Shown here: piece after piece, positions 27,581-36,524 of the stretch
Layout: each line of letters starts with the position of its first letter
Numbering within the stretch: position 1 is the first letter of the stretch
NCBI RefSeq assembly: GCF_001577775.1
Contig: NZ_CP010835.1
Location: forward strand, 434,001-498,000
DNA length: 64,000 bases
Source: Pyrococcus kukulkanii
GTDB taxonomy: Archaea > Methanobacteriota_B > Thermococci > Thermococcales > Thermococcaceae
Reading direction: 5' to 3'
Notes under the pieces: generated by a model
What the model saw: the letters and a program-made list of their open reading frames with translations, nothing else
The model's database searches: none
What the model was told of the DNA's origin: nothing
Translations under genes and position numbers: made by a program

Positions 27581-29875
27581 ATGCTCTTCTCCAAAATATT
27601 TTCCTTTTTGAAAAGAGAACGAAAAGACAGAGAAGGAAAGAAGAAAGGAAATGAGCAGAGGAGAGAACGTAAGAAGGCTTTAACAAGTGCGACGTTAATA
27701 CTCATGCTATTAGTTAGCATCTATTCAGAACCTGTCGCGGCCTTGGATTTGAAATCCCTATTCAGTAAGTCCCCTGCAGGTTTTCTCTATAACTTCTGGA
27801 AAGGGTATTTCAGCACAGTGAAAAATAATGGACTTGGGGCAATAGCTGGAGCATGGGCTGGATGTAAGGTTGGAGGTGCGGTTGGAGCAGCAATTGGTTC
27901 CGTTGTCCCTGGAGTGGGAAATGCTGTTGGTGGAGCACTTGGGTGTATCGGAGGGGCAGTTGCTGGAGCATTTTTTGGGGCAAGTGCCGAACAGAAGCTA
28001 AAAGATAAGATAACAAATAGCAGGATATACAAGTGGATTTTTGGCAATAATGATAAAGAGAAGACAAGTTTATCAATTTTACAGCCAAGGAACATCTCAT
28101 ATAACGAGTATGCATCAAAGACCACCCTCCTTGAAGTATTCAACACAACATTTGTCAATATGAGTGAATTGCTACAAGCTGAAGCTAAGGATTTCCAAGA
28201 ACTAATGGCAAGGCTTGCCCCGAAAATCGGCGAGTATGACCTTGAAGAAGCAGATGGTAATGTTGGCGAATTTAAGAATGTGGAAATTGAAGGACCATAC
28301 AACATTTACGGCTTTAGTGCAATCCCAATCAAGTTCACCCTTTCTCCAAGAGGTAACGAGGAGGTAAAGGATCCAATATGCTTGACTAGTGTTTCTATAT
28401 ACGCATACACAAAGGACGGCAGGAAGCTTTGGACAAGAACATGGACATTTAAGCCCGGTGAGAAGTGTGGTGAGGAAGGGACAGTATGGTCATTTGAGAC
28501 TGTTCTAAAAGGGCCAGATCCTTATGTTAATGAGATTGATAAGATCATCAATGGGCTTGCTGATGCTGATACTGTTCAGAAACTCTACCTTGCAACTCCA
28601 GCTGACGAACCATATGAAATTGTTGCCGAGGTCCATGGGATAAGAATGATTTATTACAACAAAGGCGGACAGTGGATTTTTGACCACAATGAAACAATAT
28701 CTGCAAGATGGAGGACTTCTAGTGCATATAAACACCTTGCTGCTGGAAGGATTGAGATTGGTGGCTTTAGGGAAGGAACACTTCCAGTAGATATGAAAGA
28801 TGATCCTAAGGCAAGCATGTTTGTTCCGTATCTAATGAGAGGCTCAGGAGCTGCGTCGAACATAATAGTAAGGGCATGGGCAAATCCCCTCCACATTGTA
28901 AATGCAACATCAACATTCAAGTTCTACGTTGGAGCTAATACTAAATTCTTCGATGAGCTGATAAATGACTTTAAAGTCGAGATAAGCGATGAGTCAAGAA
29001 TTGTTGTTTATAGAATTCTAAAAGATGGCCATTGGGAGCTCGCAGCAACATTACCTATGAATGGATTAGCCTCTTTGGGGGACCTTAGAAGTCCAACGCA
29101 TTTAGAAGGAGCAGTAACGTACCATGAGTCATCAAATGTTGCCTCATATAGAGTGTTCTTTGCAATAAAGGCATATGTGAAGAGAGATGACGGAATAAAG
29201 ATTCCAATTTGGTTACTTATCGAACCAAACATTGCTGTAATGTCAAACGTTGGGAGGGTTGTAAGACTAGACCCAACGTTCAGGCAGATTGAGGATCTTA
29301 CAAGTGACAATGAATGGAGTGCCTATGATGCAGAGCAGGCAAGAGCTCTTGTTGATACCGTGATAAAGCAACTAAAAGACAAAATAGAAACGGCAGAATA
29401 TTGGATTGAGAGAGGGAGCCAGCTTGGGAATAAAGATGTCGTTGAATATGCAAAGAAGGCAAAAGAACATTATGAGGAGGCAATCCGCTATGCTGAGAAG
29501 ATAAAATCTGCAAACAACATAAACGACGTGATAAGGTATCTTGAGATAGTAAGAGATGAAGAGATTGCTGGAGATTATTATCTCGAAGCTGCAAGACAGG
29601 CAAGCTTCAACAACAAAGAGCAAGCAGAAACACTTGCTGAAACTGCAGAGAAGGTATCAAAAGTTGCAAACAAGTATAAAGGAGGAGTTGCAGCACTACC
29701 AATACCTACAGATTGGAGCGACATAAGAGAGCTTGTACCTTTCATCATAAGAATAGTAGTGTCTATTCTAGCAATTTACATTGCAAGACAACTCTTCGGA
29801 ACCGTTGGAGCTCTTGTTGTGGGGATAATAGTTGGACTATGGTGGGTAGGGCCAATGTTCGGGTTCCACTTATGA
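27581..29875 (+). CDS. Large membrane protein with glycine-zipper region
   Basis: 764 aa from the ATG at 27581 (a GTG one codon upstream is part of the GAGGTGAGG site). A strongly basic N-terminus precedes a membrane segment near residues 38-53. Residues 85-130 are a Gly/Ala-rich zipper with small-residue repeats, typical of helices that pack in membranes. A long mixed domain follows, then a helical/coiled-coil part at 580-700 and two C-terminal helices at 720-765. No family name can be given; probably a central envelope or transfer component. Confidence 0.68.
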   Translation: MLFSKIFSFLKRERKDREGKKKGNEQRRERKKALTSATLILMLLVSIYSEPVAALDLKSLFSKSPAGFLYNFWKGYFSTVKNNGLGAIAGAWAGCKVGGAVGAAIGSVVPGVGNAVGGALGCIGGAVAGAFFGASAEQKLKDKITNSRIYKWIFGNNDKEKTSLSILQPRNISYNEYASKTTLLEVFNTTFVNMSELLQAEAKDFQELMARLAPKIGEYDLEEADGNVGEFKNVEIEGPYNIYGFSAIPIKFTLSPRGNEEVKDPICLTSVSIYAYTKDGRKLWTRTWTFKPGEKCGEEGTVWSFETVLKGPDPYVNEIDKIINGLADADTVQKLYLATPADEPYEIVAEVHGIRMIYYNKGGQWIFDHNETISARWRTSSAYKHLAAGRIEIGGFREGTLPVDMKDDPKASMFVPYLMRGSGAASNIIVRAWANPLHIVNATSTFKFYVGANTKFFDELINDFKVEISDESRIVVYRILKDGHWELAATLPMNGLASLGDLRSPTHLEGAVTYHESSNVASYRVFFAIKAYVKRDDGIKIPIWLLIEPNIAVMSNVGRVVRLDPTFRQIEDLTSDNEWSAYDAEQARALVDTVIKQLKDKIETAEYWIERGSQLGNKDVVEYAKKAKEHYEEAIRYAEKIKSANNINDVIRYLEIVRDEEIAGDYYLEAARQASFNNKEQAETLAETAEKVSKVANKYKGGVAALPIPTDWSDIRELVPFIIRIVVSILAIYIARQLFGTVGALVVGIIVGLWWVGPMFGFHL

Positions 29876-29898
29876 TTTAACTTTTTGGAGGTGAGGGT

Positions 29899-30429
29899 AT
29901 GGGGGATAAGCAGGGTGTTGGTGAAAGAGCTGGCAACTACTTCCTCAACAAGATAGGGCTAAGACTAACCATAACTGGCATCATGGCCACAATTGCATGG
30001 TATGCTCAGGAAAAGAGTGTTAGTATAGCAGAATTCAATGCAGCTTATGCATCAATTCCCCTAACGGGGATAATGCTTGCAATGCTCTTTGACTATGGGC
30101 TCGATACTGGTAAACTCTACAACAGAATGCTCGGCAGAGGCAAAAGTCCACTTTCAAAGCTTGCTTTTGCCATAGGTGCAGTTGCAATGTTCTTCCTAGC
30201 ATTTACTTGGCTCTTAGCAGGGACAATCACGCTGAACTTCGCAACAATAACACCAGCAACGCTGATAGCATCAGCTTTTGTAGCCCTCATAATTCTTCTC
30301 CCACACACTGGTACAAGTGAATGGCTCCTATGGCTGTGGATAGCGGAGACAATAGTGACTGGAGGAGCTTACTTGACAATTCTGCCAGCAATTTCCCTGC
30401 TTATTGGAGCACTTTTGGGAGGTGTTTAA
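29899..30429 (+). CDS. Polytopic membrane protein, first of a tandem pair
   Basis: 176 aa with about five hydrophobic helices. The C-terminal half contains AGTITLNFATITPATLIASAF and LWIAETIVTGGAYL, which recur in the next gene, so the two are paralogues. It starts behind GGAGGTGAGG. No known family; lies between the glycine-zipper protein and its paralogue. Confidence 0.66.
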   Translation: MGDKQGVGERAGNYFLNKIGLRLTITGIMATIAWYAQEKSVSIAEFNAAYASIPLTGIMLAMLFDYGLDTGKLYNRMLGRGKSPLSKLAFAIGAVAMFFLAFTWLLAGTITLNFATITPATLIASAFVALIILLPHTGTSEWLLWLWIAETIVTGGAYLTILPAISLLIGALLGGV

Positions 30430-30430
30430 C

Positions 30431-30943
30431 ATGCAGGTACCAAAGAAATTAAACAATGTAAATTACCTGATAAAGCTTGTCCTCGTTGCATTCGTTGGGG
30501 GCTTTGTACTGAAATGGGCTACTGGTCAAAATATAACTATCAATCAATACGTTGAGGCTATTGCCTCAACACCAATTTATGTGATTATAGCAATAGAAAT
30601 CCTAGATAAACTATCAGACAAAGTTGATTACGAATTCTTGGGCTTTGCTTACGGATCAAAGTTCGGAATTAACAGAGTACTCATGAGTTTAATCATTGCA
30701 GGAATTGGATTTGCTGCAGTCCTATACTTCATGGCTGGCACAATAACATTCACAGTAGAAGCCTACAATACCGGAGTACTGTTAGCAGCGGCAACCTATG
30801 CATTATACATAGTAGCTCCAGAAACCGGCGATGATGAGCTAATTTTGTTCTTGTGGTTAGCCGCAACAGTTGCCACGGGAGGAGCTTACCTGTCTAAAGC
30901 ATTTAGCTTGCCCCTTGCTCATTTAATACTTCTTACGAGGTGA
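30431..30943 (+). CDS. Polytopic membrane protein, second of a tandem pair
   Basis: 170 aa from the ATG at 30431, which is 6 nt after GGAGGTG; a start at 30404 would lie in the previous gene. About five hydrophobic helices. AGTITFTVEAYNTGVLLAAATYAL and LWLAATVATGGAYLS align with the preceding protein at the same distance from the C-terminus. An acidic PETGDDE loop matches PHTGTSE there. Function unknown. Confidence 0.66.
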   Translation: MQVPKKLNNVNYLIKLVLVAFVGGFVLKWATGQNITINQYVEAIASTPIYVIIAIEILDKLSDKVDYEFLGFAYGSKFGINRVLMSLIIAGIGFAAVLYFMAGTITFTVEAYNTGVLLAAATYALYIVAPETGDDELILFLWLAATVATGGAYLSKAFSLPLAHLILLTR

Positions 30944-30949
30944 TCAACA

Positions 30950-31288
30950 ATGCTTGGCAGGATTGCAGTAGCTCTCATCGCCTACCTCCTCTGCATTTTC
31001 CATTTCCAGGATAGCGTGATTACTGTGGGTAAACTCTTGGGACTCTCGGGCTTTTGGGCACTATTTGTGCCCTCGACAATTGTAGGGCTCAGCATTTACA
31101 GAATAGCTGACTTAGACAATTGGGGAATTTGGGATGCAATAAGCCTACTCTCCCTCGGAACAATAGCAATGCTCGCAATAACCAGTAATCCAACTGCAAC
31201 TGTCTATGAACTAATCAAGGGAGTTGTTAGCTTCTCAGTAGCCGCTATTCTGGCAGCATTAACAATCAAAGGGGGTAGGAGGGCATGA
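30950..31288 (+). CDS. Small membrane protein of the envelope module
   Basis: 112 aa, about four hydrophobic helices and short loops, ending KGGRRA. No family recognised. It overlaps the next gene by 4 nt (ATGA) within the co-directional operon. Confidence 0.62.
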   Translation: MLGRIAVALIAYLLCIFHFQDSVITVGKLLGLSGFWALFVPSTIVGLSIYRIADLDNWGIWDAISLLSLGTIAMLAITSNPTATVYELIKGVVSFSVAAILAALTIKGGRRA

Positions 31289-31527
31289 ATACTAGCGAGA
31301 TTATCACCCAACTTCAGAATTTTGCAACACAACACCCCTACATTGCCCTTGGAGCAATACTCCTCCTCATAGGAGCCCTAATCAGAGGAAAAACAGCATT
31401 TGTATTTTACATACTTGGGGCCCTTGCATTGATTAAAGCGTTTGGATTATTCGATACTTTCGTTTCTTTCCTAAAACAAGTCCCTGGAATGATTAAAGAC
31501 CTAGCAAGCGTATTTGGGGGTGGTTAG
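31285..31527 (+). CDS. Small two-helix membrane protein
   Basis: 80 aa with two hydrophobic segments (residues 20-34 and 39-60) and an amphipathic C-terminus ending in GGG. Such short proteins occur repeatedly in archaeal virion membranes and secretion systems, but no family is identified. The stop is directly followed by the ATG of the next gene. Confidence 0.6.
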   Translation: MNTSEIITQLQNFATQHPYIALGAILLLIGALIRGKTAFVFYILGALALIKAFGLFDTFVSFLKQVPGMIKDLASVFGGG

Positions 31528-32304
31528 ATGAGGAAGAAGGAAAGGTTGTACGTAACATTTGGTTTAGTCCTGATATTTGCCGCCATAGCCTGGTATGCAT
31601 ACAATGGCTTCCATGGGGGCGGCTTTGTAGACTTGAGTAACATCCTGAAGAACAGCACCAACGAGACTGAAAGCTACAAGCTCGCAATCAGCGATCTTAG
31701 TGCTTCAGTAGATCAGGAAACTGGACATGTGATAGTCAGCTTCAAGCTTGCTAATGAAGAGCACTTCAACATCTCTAGTGTCCAAGTCCTATACGCACTC
31801 AACGTTGCCGATCCAAAGAATGCAACTTACCAAGAACTCAATGCCAACAAGGACAATGAAACCTACAAGGCCGAAATACCAAGTGCATTTGGAGATCTTG
31901 TTTACTACAAGGTCAAGGTTACTTATGACGGCAACAAGACGCTTGAGAGCGACGTAAAGAGCATAACCGTGAAAGACACTACCGCTCCAACAATACAAAA
32001 TATAACAGTCAGTTATAATGCCACTGATGGCAACGTTACCTTCACGATAGCAGCGCTTGACAATGATGCCCTGGACAAGGTAATCCTCTACTATGCAATA
32101 AACCCAACCGAGAACACTACATTCTCCAACATAACTCTAACAGTGAGCCCATACGAGGTCAGAATTCCAGTAAGCCAGAACGATACCATAGTATTCTATG
32201 TTGAGGCCATTGACTTATCAGGAAACAAAGCCAGACTTCCAGGAGAAGGCTACTATGAGTTCCTGGCAAATGAAACTAAGGAATTAGTATTCCAGGAGGG
32301 CTGA
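31528..32304 (+). CDS. Membrane-anchored beta-sandwich protein, glycosylation-rich
   Basis: 258 aa: an N-terminal anchor (residues 8-25), then two Ig/fibronectin-like domains (about 45-145 and 150-245; the second begins DTTAPTIQNITVSYNATDGNVTF). More than ten Asn-x-Ser/Thr sequons suggest heavy N-glycosylation outside the cell. Probably an exposed structural protein of the envelope module. Confidence 0.68.
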   Translation: MRKKERLYVTFGLVLIFAAIAWYAYNGFHGGGFVDLSNILKNSTNETESYKLAISDLSASVDQETGHVIVSFKLANEEHFNISSVQVLYALNVADPKNATYQELNANKDNETYKAEIPSAFGDLVYYKVKVTYDGNKTLESDVKSITVKDTTAPTIQNITVSYNATDGNVTFTIAALDNDALDKVILYYAINPTENTTFSNITLTVSPYEVRIPVSQNDTIVFYVEAIDLSGNKARLPGEGYYEFLANETKELVFQEG

Positions 32305-32309
32305 ACCTG

Positions 32310-32789
32310 ATGAGGCCCTCCTCCTCAACTCCCTCTTTTGCCAAAGTTATTCTGAGAATCTTCATCTTGGTAATAATAGTCATGTTAGGATACCAAGTGC
32401 ATGCAGTCAATAAGCCAGACCCAATCAGGGAGAGATTATATGAGCTTGGATATCCAGACGAAGGCTTCATATTCAGCAATAACACCATAAGATGGTCTGA
32501 TGGCCACCTAACAATCCTGGAGGGTGACTACATAGAGGATTACCCCATTACGGCCACCCAAGCTTATGAGATCCTGAGAAACTACCTCGCTGATTATAAC
32601 CAGAAACTCAAGGAGCATGACATGAGGATAGAGCCAGATCCAAAGTCCTTATCTGAAAAGGAAGAAGATGACAACTACTATTGGGTTTTTGAGGTTTATG
32701 TTTATTCAGGCTCAAGCAAGTTCTTCGCTGGCCTTGCCTACGTGAATAGGCGGACTGGAGCTGTTAAAATCAAGGGGTTACTCGATTAG
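32310..32789 (+). CDS. Membrane-anchored protein with PepSY-like domain
   Basis: 159 aa: one membrane helix at residues 12-32, then a soluble part. Residues 80-157 resemble a PepSY fold (ITATQAYEILRNYL helix, YYWVFEVYVYSG strand, AYVNRRTGAVKIKG end). PepSY domains can inhibit peptidases or bind cell-wall partners, but the role here is unknown. It lies 5 nt after the preceding gene. Confidence 0.6.
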   Translation: MRPSSSTPSFAKVILRIFILVIIVMLGYQVHAVNKPDPIRERLYELGYPDEGFIFSNNTIRWSDGHLTILEGDYIEDYPITATQAYEILRNYLADYNQKLKEHDMRIEPDPKSLSEKEEDDNYYWVFEVYVYSGSSKFFAGLAYVNRRTGAVKIKGLLD

Positions 32790-32802
32790 GAGGTGAGTTT
32801 CT

Positions 32803-33252
32803 ATGAAAAGGATCCTTGCATTAATACTCATATTAGGTATTATTATGGGCGGGGTCGGCTGCATCCAGAAGGAGGGTAACGCCATAATACTTAGCTTTGG
32901 CAACGAAACCTACACCTTCACCCTCCCCGAGAACCTGACCAATACAACAACTCAAACCCAAACCCCCACCACGTACACTTATGAGAAGAGAGTTGAAGCT
33001 GGAAAGATTTTAGTCATCGAGGATCCAAGGATTGAAATCAAAGTTGACTATGAGATCAATAAGGGCAAGTTCGTCTTCTTTGTAACTTACAACAATCAGA
33101 CAAATCACTATTACGAGCCCATGGACATCGAGATCCAGGGAATAAAAATTCATGGGGAAGGCTATTGGGTTGGAACCTCCCTCTACATTGCAACCATTAA
33201 AATCGAGAGTCCAAGAGAACTCTCCTTCTCAGTCAAGGAGGTGAGCCAATGA
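32803..33252 (+). CDS. Putative lipoprotein
   Basis: 149 aa. A signal peptide ends in a lipobox-like GGVGC, so Cys20 could be lipidated. A Thr-rich linker (TNTTTQTQTPTT) precedes a beta-rich domain. Sits on the outer face of the membrane. No family recognised. Overlaps the next start by 4 nt. Confidence 0.65.
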   Translation: MKRILALILILGIIMGGVGCIQKEGNAIILSFGNETYTFTLPENLTNTTTQTQTPTTYTYEKRVEAGKILVIEDPRIEIKVDYEINKGKFVFFVTYNNQTNHYYEPMDIEIQGIKIHGEGYWVGTSLYIATIKIESPRELSFSVKEVSQ

Positions 33253-34025
33253 AACGCCTTCTCCCAATACTCCTTATTATTCTACTAAGCACTCCAGGAT
33301 TTGCTTACTATTCCTGGACTGGCACGGTAGATCCTGGAACAATACTCTATGTTGGCAACCTAACAGTAAAGGTAGATCGAGAAGTCTCAGGAAACAGGAG
33401 CATACTAAGCATTGGGGATACCTATGTCATGGAAGGGCAGAAAAAGACTATACAAGAGCTAACTTTCGAAGTTAAAACCTTCAACAACAAGACTTACGTC
33501 CTTATAACATCAGAAAAGCCATTCGAGGTTAAGTTTTCCAAAGCCACTCTTATTACAGAGAAATTAAAGAAGCAGGTTGAAGAGCTGAAAGCAGAGTTAG
33601 AAAGTGCCAACAAGAAAATAAAAGCACTACAAGATGAGAATGCAAGGCTAAAAAGAAGGCTAAGCGAGTTAGAAAAGCAGAAGCAGACGGCAGACGTGAG
33701 TAAGCTAAAAAGACAGATAGCAAACCTAACGAGAGAAAATAGAGCACTAAGGGAACAAATCGCTAACTTAACCGAGAGAATAAATGCGCTCTTAGGAGAG
33801 AATGAGTTTCTCAAGCAGCAGAATTCAGAATACAAGAAGCTGATCAGCTCGCTTTTAAAAGAACAAGCACAAAGAAGCGAGCAAGACTACTTAGAGAAGG
33901 CGAAAAGAGAGAAGCTCATTGGCTCTATTCTCCTGAAGAGCTTAGTCTTTTCCCTAATGATAGTCATCACAGCAGGTTATTTGCTCTACAGAGCAAAGAG
34001 AAGTTACGAATATGGAGGGCTCTGA
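33249..34025 (+). CDS. Secreted coiled-coil protein with C-terminal membrane anchor
   Basis: 258 aa: signal peptide (residues 1-19), beta-rich head (20-95), continuous coiled coil (about 100-215) and a membrane helix at 228-246. A stalk of about 15 nm with a head outside the membrane is implied. It is the last gene of the envelope operon; about 165 bp follow before the ATPase, including an AT-rich TATA-like segment near 34075-34085. Confidence 0.68.
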   Translation: MKRLLPILLIILLSTPGFAYYSWTGTVDPGTILYVGNLTVKVDREVSGNRSILSIGDTYVMEGQKKTIQELTFEVKTFNNKTYVLITSEKPFEVKFSKATLITEKLKKQVEELKAELESANKKIKALQDENARLKRRLSELEKQKQTADVSKLKRQIANLTRENRALREQIANLTERINALLGENEFLKQQNSEYKKLISSLLKEQAQRSEQDYLEKAKREKLIGSILLKSLVFSLMIVITAGYLLYRAKRSYEYGGL

Positions 34026-34191
34026 AAAATGTATTGTGCGAAAGCAGCAATATTTTGTTTTAAAATTAAATCGTACACTATATAACAACTCTATTCAATG
34101 AAAGAAGCTATGAAACGGGCGTAATTTGTTATAAGTCAAGAATAAGCTGAAATCAAGGTGTTCGTGAAAAGCAGGCGGAGGTGTGGGTTAG

Positions 34192-35493
34192 TTGGGAGTA
34201 GAAATCTACATAGGGAAGAATTCAGAAAAAGAAAAGAGGTATATTGAGTTGAAGGAAAATGAGGCCAACCACATTACTTTTCTCGGCCCAAGTGGAAGTG
34301 GCAAGACCACAGTAATGAGGGCCCTAGCAGAAGAGATATTCGAAAAAGTCCCTGGAGCCCTAGTAATAGTAGTAGAGCAGAAATTCGACAAGAACAAGGT
34401 GAAAGACCTCAATGACTTCATTAAAAAAGTGGCAAGAGTAAAGGGCAGGGACTATGTGAAAGAGAAGTATGGAGAAGTTCTCAACTACCTAATAAAAGTT
34501 GCAAACGACGGAATAAAATACGGGAAAATGGGAGACTTCGCCTTCGGCTGGCCAAACTACCCCTTCTCAATAATTCCAGCATCAGAGAATGACAAACACA
34601 GCATCCTAAGCTACCACGGATTACACCCAAAGAAGTTTCCAGTAAAAAGAATAGTCTTCAGGCCAGTGAGAGATATAGATGCAATCGAGAGAGACAACAA
34701 CTGCGAAGTTGTAGAGGGCAAAATAAGGTACAAAGACATAGACTTCTCATTCATCGAAAAAATCGCTCAAATAAACAGGAATACAATCTACGGGAGAATC
34801 ATTAGGCAAGCATGGGATCTCGAAGGGCTAAGGGATCCAAAACTGCTTGAGAATTTTGCCGAAGAGTGGGAGAGAAAATACCGCCCAAACTCCAACAGCC
34901 CAAGCACAACATACCTATCAATAATGGAAGTAGCCGAGTTATTGAAAAAGGACCGACTGCTAAACAAGGACAAAGATTTTACCTCAGAGCTAACAACTGA
35001 CAAAATAATCGTCATAGACTTCTCTGCAAACAGCGAGCTCTATGGCGAAGAGGAAGCCTGGATAATCAAACACTTAGTTGACTACATAGTAACAAAGTTT
35101 GTCCGCTTCAGGAACACGCCAGTATTCATGCTCTTTGATGAGATCCAAAACATCCTCCAGTACCACTATGGAAGGCTTGCAATCGAGAAACTACATAGAG
35201 AAGGCAGATCCAATTGGGTAAACATAATCGCAGGAACACAATACATGTACGGCCTACCAGCCTTCCTAATCTATGGTGCAGCACACATAGGAATAGTTGG
35301 AAGAATAGCAAGTGCAGACGACGAAGCCCTGTTAAGCAAGGTCATAAGGGATTTTCACAGGATAAAAGAGCCAAGAGCTAAGACTTTTGATGATTATAGA
35401 AAGCTCAAGCCACAACTAAAAGGTAGAGGCTGGTTCTCCTTTGATAAAATGTATACTGAAAGAATGTATTTTCGCCCTCCACAAAGCCTGTGA
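34192..35493 (+). CDS. HerA/VirB4-like P-loop ATPase
   Basis: 433 aa, TTG start 8 nt after GGAGGTG. Walker A is LGPSGSGKTT (residues 31-40), the Walker B region is PVFMLFDEIQNIL (near 310) and a C-terminal sensor-like segment is AGTQYMYGLP. It belongs to the HerA/FtsK/VirB4 superfamily, whose members pump DNA or drive assembly and secretion. Next to a membrane/secreted module it most likely powers DNA packaging or transfer; genome segregation is an alternative. No membrane helix of its own is seen. Confidence 0.82.
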   Translation: MGVEIYIGKNSEKEKRYIELKENEANHITFLGPSGSGKTTVMRALAEEIFEKVPGALVIVVEQKFDKNKVKDLNDFIKKVARVKGRDYVKEKYGEVLNYLIKVANDGIKYGKMGDFAFGWPNYPFSIIPASENDKHSILSYHGLHPKKFPVKRIVFRPVRDIDAIERDNNCEVVEGKIRYKDIDFSFIEKIAQINRNTIYGRIIRQAWDLEGLRDPKLLENFAEEWERKYRPNSNSPSTTYLSIMEVAELLKKDRLLNKDKDFTSELTTDKIIVIDFSANSELYGEEEAWIIKHLVDYIVTKFVRFRNTPVFMLFDEIQNILQYHYGRLAIEKLHREGRSNWVNIIAGTQYMYGLPAFLIYGAAHIGIVGRIASADDEALLSKVIRDFHRIKEPRAKTFDDYRKLKPQLKGRGWFSFDKMYTERMYFRPPQSL

Positions 35494-35502
35494 GGTGATT
35501 TT

Positions 35503-36207
35503 ATGTTCGGGTTCTTAAAAAGGAAGAAAAAGAAGAACGAGCTTGTGGAAAACCTCCCCAAAGCCGTTGAAGATGTGGAGACGATACCAATTGTTGAGGA
35601 CTACGTTTTTGAGAGGGCCAGGAAGCTTAGAGAAATCAATTACAAATCCGCCCAAGTCTTCGAGCCAAAGCAAAAACTCCTCATATGGTTCAACGGGAAA
35701 GAAAGCAAGATAATAGGCTACCCAAGAGGCCTAAGGGTAGATCTAAATGACTACCTAATCCTATACCAAGTCCGCCCACCAAGCTGGCTTGACAGTGTTA
35801 CTTACTCCCTACTAAGGATCCTTGGAAAGCACCCTCCCTTGGCGGTCATTAGGGCCCCAAAAGAGATAGTGAAGTTTGGAGATGAGATAATAACAATCCT
35901 GGCGCATGCCTTCATAATAAATGAATTCCAAGAATACGAGGCAGTGCCACTCTCGCATGACGTTGTTGATGCAAAGCTGTACCTTGCATTGAAGAAAGAG
36001 AATGACATGCTTTGGGATCTCATAGAGATCCTAAGGCACAGGGTTCCAGAAGTTGTTGAGGATGCCATGAAGATGAACCCAAGAATAAAGACCTACATGA
36101 GCACAAAGAGCAAGGACGAAGTTGAGGGAACACAGAGCGAGAAGTTTGGAGGAGTTGAAGTAGAGTTTAGCGATCCATTCACCCGCTTCAGAGGGATCAA
36201 GCTATGA
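35503..36207 (+). CDS. Unknown protein, partner of the element ATPase
   Basis: 234 aa with a lysine-rich N-terminus (FGFLKRKKKKNE) and a mixed alpha/beta body; no membrane helix. It is 10 nt after the ATPase and overlaps the next gene by 4 nt, so the three form one unit. No family recognised; a cytoplasmic adaptor for the ATPase is a reasonable guess. Confidence 0.62.
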   Translation: MFGFLKRKKKKNELVENLPKAVEDVETIPIVEDYVFERARKLREINYKSAQVFEPKQKLLIWFNGKESKIIGYPRGLRVDLNDYLILYQVRPPSWLDSVTYSLLRILGKHPPLAVIRAPKEIVKFGDEIITILAHAFIINEFQEYEAVPLSHDVVDAKLYLALKKENDMLWDLIEILRHRVPEVVEDAMKMNPRIKTYMSTKSKDEVEGTQSEKFGGVEVEFSDPFTRFRGIKL

Positions 36208-36524
36208 GCGAGGCCTTTGAAGTAGTAGATCAGGAACTGCTTGAGGACATAATCAAGGGAGAACATCAAGAACGGCCCCAGGATGTTGATAAAGACGTTG
36301 GCAAAGACAAGAAGCCAGGCAGAATCCCAAAGAAGGATGAGCTAAACAAAATGCTCATAACAGCAATTGTCAGGAGGCTAAAGAAGCTCTACCTTAGTGT
36401 CCCAAAGAGCGAAGATAGAATCCTAATCGAGGAGATTCTGGATGATTTGGCACAACTAATGGTTCTCAACGGGATAGCGGTGGAGTTGCTGTATCCAAGA
36501 ACCAAGCAGAAAGAAAAGAAATAA
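36204..36524 (+). CDS. Unknown small helical protein
   Basis: 106 aa. The first 55 residues are charged and probably disordered; the rest is helical (NKMLITAIVRRLKKLYL, DRILIEEILDDLAQLMV) and ends in a lysine tail. It follows by ATGA overlap. Stops 1 bp before the stop of the convergent nuclease-like gene. Confidence 0.58.
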   Translation: MSEAFEVVDQELLEDIIKGEHQERPQDVDKDVGKDKKPGRIPKKDELNKMLITAIVRRLKKLYLSVPKSEDRILIEEILDDLAQLMVLNGIAVELLYPRTKQKEKK

